Source of the DNA: Streptomyces sennicomposti
GTDB lineage: Bacteria; Actinomycetota; Actinomycetes; Streptomycetales; Streptomycetaceae
DNA length: 64,000 nucleotides
NCBI RefSeq assembly: GCF_019890635.1
Contig: NZ_JAIOAB010000021.1
Span: forward strand, 40,200 to 104,199
Direction: 5' to 3'
The position numbers were made by a program, and so were the translations under genes. This document shows, piece by piece, positions 61,562 to 64,000 of the stretch (its first letter is position 1; the number at the start of each line of letters is the position of its first letter). The notes beneath the pieces were generated by a model. The model was not told the DNA's origin and searched no databases. It saw only the letters and a list, made by a program, of their open reading frames with translations.

Positions 61562-61634
61562 GCCACCGCCTCCTCAGCGTCGTCGTACGTCCGCACGAGA
61601 CTAACGGGCGGGACGGGACGCACGGCGGTGCGGC
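61562..61634. other. Intergenic, upstream of the permease gene
   Basis: Short promoter region of the minus-strand permease gene, merging into the tandem repeats at 61635. Confidence 0.4.
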
Positions 61635-61749
61635 GCGACGGCTGTACAGCGGTGCTACGCGACGGCTGTGCGACCGCGCGGCGCGACGGCTGTACGACCG
61701 CGCGGCGCGACAGCCGTACGACCGCGCGGCGCGACGGGCCGTACGCGCC
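61635..61749. repeat. 24-bp tandem repeat, four copies and a partial fifth
   Basis: Units of GCGACGGCTGTACGACCGCG plus CGGC begin at 61635, 61659, 61683, 61707 and 61731, with the middle copies nearly identical. The 24-bp period equals eight codons, but no reading frame through it has a credible start. Divergent promoter region between the permease and the gene at 61887. Confidence 0.9.
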
Positions 61750-61886
61750 GAGGCGGCCCCCACGGCCGCACGGGAGGCGGCCCCCGGCGTTTCCCGGCCG
61801 GGCGTCACCGGGCACACCCACCCATGGCGGCGCGAGCCGAAGTGCCGCGCGCCGCGCCGGGGCGGGACTCGGGGGAAGAGGGCGCG

Positions 61887-62573
61887 ATGGGCGCATGGCA
61901 CGGGCGACTGCCGGCCTGGCTGCGGATCCTGGTGCTCGCGGCCGCGGTGACCGGACTGATCGGCTGCGCGCGGTGGGCGGGCGAAGCGTACGACGGCGCC
62001 GTGGCCTACCGCCGCGCACCCCTGTGCACCGGCGCGCCCGGCCCCGACTGCGTGGCGCGGGTGACGGGGACGGTGATCGACACGGCAACCGGCGAGTCCT
62101 GCACCACGGACTCCGACGGCGTCCGGTCCTGCACACCGTACTACCGGCTCCGGGTCCGCTACGGCGACCGGACGGCGTGGCGCGACGTCGGCCACGGCAC
62201 CTACGAGGACACGCACCGCGGCGATCCGGCGCGGCTGCGCACCTGGCACGGCGCGGTGGTGCGCCTGGAGGTGCGCGGGCACACCGAGACCTACCTCTCG
62301 CCGGCCGACCAATCCCTGGCTCTGCGGCTGGCCGCCACCTGGCCGGTCTTCGGCGTGGTGCTGTGGGCCGTGGTGAGCGGCCGCCTGTCGGGGCTGATCG
62401 CGTTCCCGAACCTCGGCTGGCTGGGACTGTCCCTGCCGGTGGCCGGGCTGGTGCACGGCGCGCTGTTCGGGGCGAGCATCCTGGAGTGGGTGATGACGGG
62501 GATGCTCGCCGCCTTCTTCACCGCGTGGACGGCCATCGGGTGGCGCATGGAGTGGCGGTGGCGGCGGTGGTGA
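61887..62573 (+). CDS. Hypothetical membrane protein
   Basis: 228 residues, family not recognised. The N-terminal helix LPAWLRILVLAAAVTGLIGCARWAGEAYDGAV is followed by an extracytoplasmic domain with three Cys (CTGAPGPDCVARVTGTVIDTATGESC and CTPYYRLRVRYGD). Three helices then follow: LAATWPVFGVVLWAVVSGRLSGLI, LGWLGLSLPVAGLVHGALFGASILEW and VMTGMLAAFFTAWTAIGW. GGGGGAAGAGGG precedes the ATG at 61887. The beta-rich loop resembles domains seen in other actinobacterial membrane proteins of unknown role. Confidence 0.82.
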   Translation: MGAWHGRLPAWLRILVLAAAVTGLIGCARWAGEAYDGAVAYRRAPLCTGAPGPDCVARVTGTVIDTATGESCTTDSDGVRSCTPYYRLRVRYGDRTAWRDVGHGTYEDTHRGDPARLRTWHGAVVRLEVRGHTETYLSPADQSLALRLAATWPVFGVVLWAVVSGRLSGLIAFPNLGWLGLSLPVAGLVHGALFGASILEWVMTGMLAAFFTAWTAIGWRMEWRWRRW

Positions 62574-62598
62574 ACGCCCCGGACCGCCGCCGAGACCG

Positions 62599-63060
62599 CT
62601 ACCGCAGCGCGTACACGCGGATGCTCACCTCGTCCTCCCGCTCCGATCGGGCGAGCCCCACGAAGACTGTCTCGGCGAGCCAGCGGTGGGCGGGCGCGTC
62701 CGTGCGGAAGACGGGGGAGGTGCGGTAGTACACACCGGCCCGGGACACCTGGAGGCCGTCGTCGTCCTGGTTCGGGCAGTCCGAACCCTCGTGGTAGTAG
62801 CCGCGGTTGACGATGTCGACGACCGCGCCGTCCTCGGCCCGGACGAGGTAGCGCGCCTCCAGTTGGCAGACGCGACCGCGGGTGCTGCTCCAGTCGCCGC
62901 CGCCGGCGAGGACCTCGCCGCGCAGCAGGGGACCGGTGACGCTGCCGCCGGTGATCGGCGTGAACTCGGTGATTTCGCCGTCGCCGTGCCCGATGTGCAG
63001 GGACGGGGCCAACTCGGCGCGGATCTCGAAGGCGTAGGTCAGGGCGGGAGCGAAGGGCAT
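62599..63060 (-). CDS. DUF3237-family protein
   Basis: 153 residues: MPFAPALTYAFEIRAELAPSLHIGHGDGEITEFTPITGGSVTGPLLRGEVLAGGGDWSSTR is the family start, and YLVRAEDGAVVDIVNRGY, with VYYRTSPVFRTDAPAHRWLAETVFVGLARS, the end. A single beta-barrel-like domain of unknown function. ATG 63060 has GGAGGA at 7 nt; an alternative ATG at 63066 overlaps the ABC gene stop as ATGA. Either way it is translationally coupled to the peptide-type ABC genes and is probably in their operon. Confidence 0.9.
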   Translation of the reverse strand: MPFAPALTYAFEIRAELAPSLHIGHGDGEITEFTPITGGSVTGPLLRGEVLAGGGDWSSTRGRVCQLEARYLVRAEDGAVVDIVNRGYYHEGSDCPNQDDDGLQVSRAGVYYRTSPVFRTDAPAHRWLAETVFVGLARSEREDEVSIRVYALR

Positions 63061-63062
63061 GG

Positions 63063-63920
63063 TCATTCCTCCTCTTGACGGGGGCGATCGCGGTCGCGGC
63101 GGCGGGGCTTCCAGCCGCGGCGGGGCACGGAGTCGATCAGGCGGCGGGTGTACGGCTCCTGGGGGTCGCCGAGCACGGCGGCGGTCGGGCCGCGCTCCAC
63201 GATCCGGCCCCGGTGCATGACCACCGTCTCCTCGCACACGTGCCGCACGATCCCGAGGTCGTGGGTGATGAACAGGTAGGCGACCCGCGTCTGTTCGCGG
63301 ATCTCGCGCAGCAGGGCGACGATCTGCGCCTGGACGGAGACGTCGAGCGCGGCGACGGCCTCGTCCAGCACCAGGACGCGCGGTCGTACGGCCAACGCGC
63401 GGGCGATGGCGACCCGTTGGCGCTGGCCGCCGGACAGGGCGCGGGGCAGCGAGCGGGCCTGCCGCGCGTCCAGGCCGACCTGGTCGAGGAGTTCGGCCAC
63501 GCGCCGCTCCAGCGCGGCCCCGCGCAGCTCGGTGTGCAGGGCCAGCGCCTCGCCGACGCAGTCGCCGACCCGCTGCCGCCGGTCCAGCGAGGAGTAGGGG
63601 TCCTGGTAGACCATCTGGACCTCGCGGGCCTGCCGTCGGCGCTCGGCCGCCCGTACCCGGCCGGGCGGCCGGGCGCGCCCGCCCCACCGGACGGTGCCGG
63701 CGGTGGGCGTCTCCAGTCCGGCGATCATGCGGGCCGTGGTGGTCTTGCCCGAGCCGGACTCGCCGACCACGGCCAGCGAGGCGCCCGCCGTCAGCACCAG
63801 GCTGACGTCGTCCACGGCGGTGAAGTCGCCGAAGCACTTGCGCAGCCCGCTGACCTCCAGGACCGGCGGGCCGGTGTCGGGCTCCCGGACGGGCGGGCGG
63901 GTGCCGGGTGCGTCAGACAT
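63063..63920 (-). CDS. Oligopeptide/dipeptide-type ABC transporter ATPase (OppF/DppF)
   Basis: 285-residue ATPase for an importer. Walker A LAVVGESGSGKTTTARMIAGLETPT, Q-loop VQMVYQDPYSSLDRRQRVGDCV (the QDPYSSLxPR motif of Opp/Dpp ATPases), signature ALSGGQRQRVAIARALA, Walker B PRVLVLDEAVAALDVSVQAQI and H-loop LFITHDLGIVRHVCEETVVMHRGRIVERGPT. A C-terminal basic end follows PQEPYTRRLIDSVPRRG. ATG 63920 overlaps the stop of the preceding gene by 8 bp; AGGAG upstream. Cargo unknown. Confidence 0.95.
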   Translation of the reverse strand: MSDAPGTRPPVREPDTGPPVLEVSGLRKCFGDFTAVDDVSLVLTAGASLAVVGESGSGKTTTARMIAGLETPTAGTVRWGGRARPPGRVRAAERRRQAREVQMVYQDPYSSLDRRQRVGDCVGEALALHTELRGAALERRVAELLDQVGLDARQARSLPRALSGGQRQRVAIARALAVRPRVLVLDEAVAALDVSVQAQIVALLREIREQTRVAYLFITHDLGIVRHVCEETVVMHRGRIVERGPTAAVLGDPQEPYTRRLIDSVPRRGWKPRRRDRDRPRQEEE

Positions 63921-64000
63921 CGTGCGCGCTCCTGTCCGCGACGCTCGCCGCCGCGCGGGTGTCATGGGGGAAGTGGCAGGCGGCGACGCCGTCGCCGACG
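63913..64000 (-). CDS. C-terminal end of upstream ABC ATPase (OppD/DppD-like), partial
   Basis: Only the last 29 codons are in the window. The frame reads VGDGVAACHFPHDTRAAASVADRSAHDV, then a stop. The ACHFP motif is the usual end of OppD/DppD-type ATPases. The gene begins beyond the right edge. The 8-bp overlap with the OppF-like gene supports an operon. Confidence 0.75.
   Translation of the reverse strand, partial: VGDGVAACHFPHDTRAAASVADRSAHDV

Noticed and set aside
61635..61749. CRISPR-like array
   Set aside because: The 24-bp units are contiguous, with no unique spacers and no cas genes.

Overview
The window is high-GC actinobacterial DNA, almost certainly from a Streptomyces chromosome arm or a large linear replicon. 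Codon third positions are strongly G/C, starts are often GTG, many genes are regulators, secreted hydrolases or sensor kinases, and several regulatory sites (ArgR, CebR, a rifamycin-associated element, a DevR/OsdR-like box) have the form known in this genus. Two genes contain the rare leucine codon TTA, the usual mark of bldA control.

Left part (1-16.2 kb): an MFS exporter with a TetR gene, then a plasmid-like segment. A gene-free stretch of about 1.2 kb (3382-4596) carries more than 25 copies of a short GGGAC(C/T) iteron around an AT-rich nested inverted repeat. Five copies of a 15-bp palindrome (TATTACGCCGTAATA) lie within or close to it. Further right, on the minus strand, come parA, parB, a primase-polymerase gene, a P4-type helicase gene and a small unknown gene; iterons recur between parB and the primase. 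Ordinary chromosomal genes lie between the two halves (argG with an ArgR-controlled, apparently leaderless promoter; an alcohol dehydrogenase with MarR; Smr; GNAT), together with a tRNA-like gene that has an abnormal acceptor arm. No integrase or transfer gene is visible.

Middle (16.6-37 kb): helR preceded by a rifamycin-associated element; an H1-like winged-helix protein; a secreted alpha-amylase with CBM20; a compact class IV lanthipeptide locus (venezuelin-like precursor plus LanL, no transporter); then a dormancy/hypoxia island comparable to the mycobacterial DosR and Streptomyces OsdR systems. The island has a NarL-type response regulator, two paralogous GAF-GAF histidine kinases sharing a 325-bp almost identical block, an Rv1733c-like membrane protein, two split-barrel flavin proteins, a VKOR protein, an Acg-type nitroreductase and a hemerythrin. 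A 14-bp palindromic box (GGGMCSnnCGGCCC) recurs in four of its five main gene-start regions, including a tandem array before the nitroreductase.

Right part (36-64 kb): ordinary arm genes. These include a VOC protein, a TTA-containing membrane protein, a VanX-family remnant coupled to two NUDIX genes, TetR/NmrA and TetR/peroxiredoxin divergent pairs with clear operators, a GCS2-family ligase, a P450, a secreted M28 aminopeptidase, an SRPBCC protein, a DUF4232 lipoprotein, a cellulose-binding secreted protein under a CebR site with a TTA codon, a CAP-domain protein, ArsR, an orphan roadblock protein, an FtsX-type ABC exporter facing a two-component system, an APC permease, and the end of a peptide-type ABC transporter operon running off the right edge.
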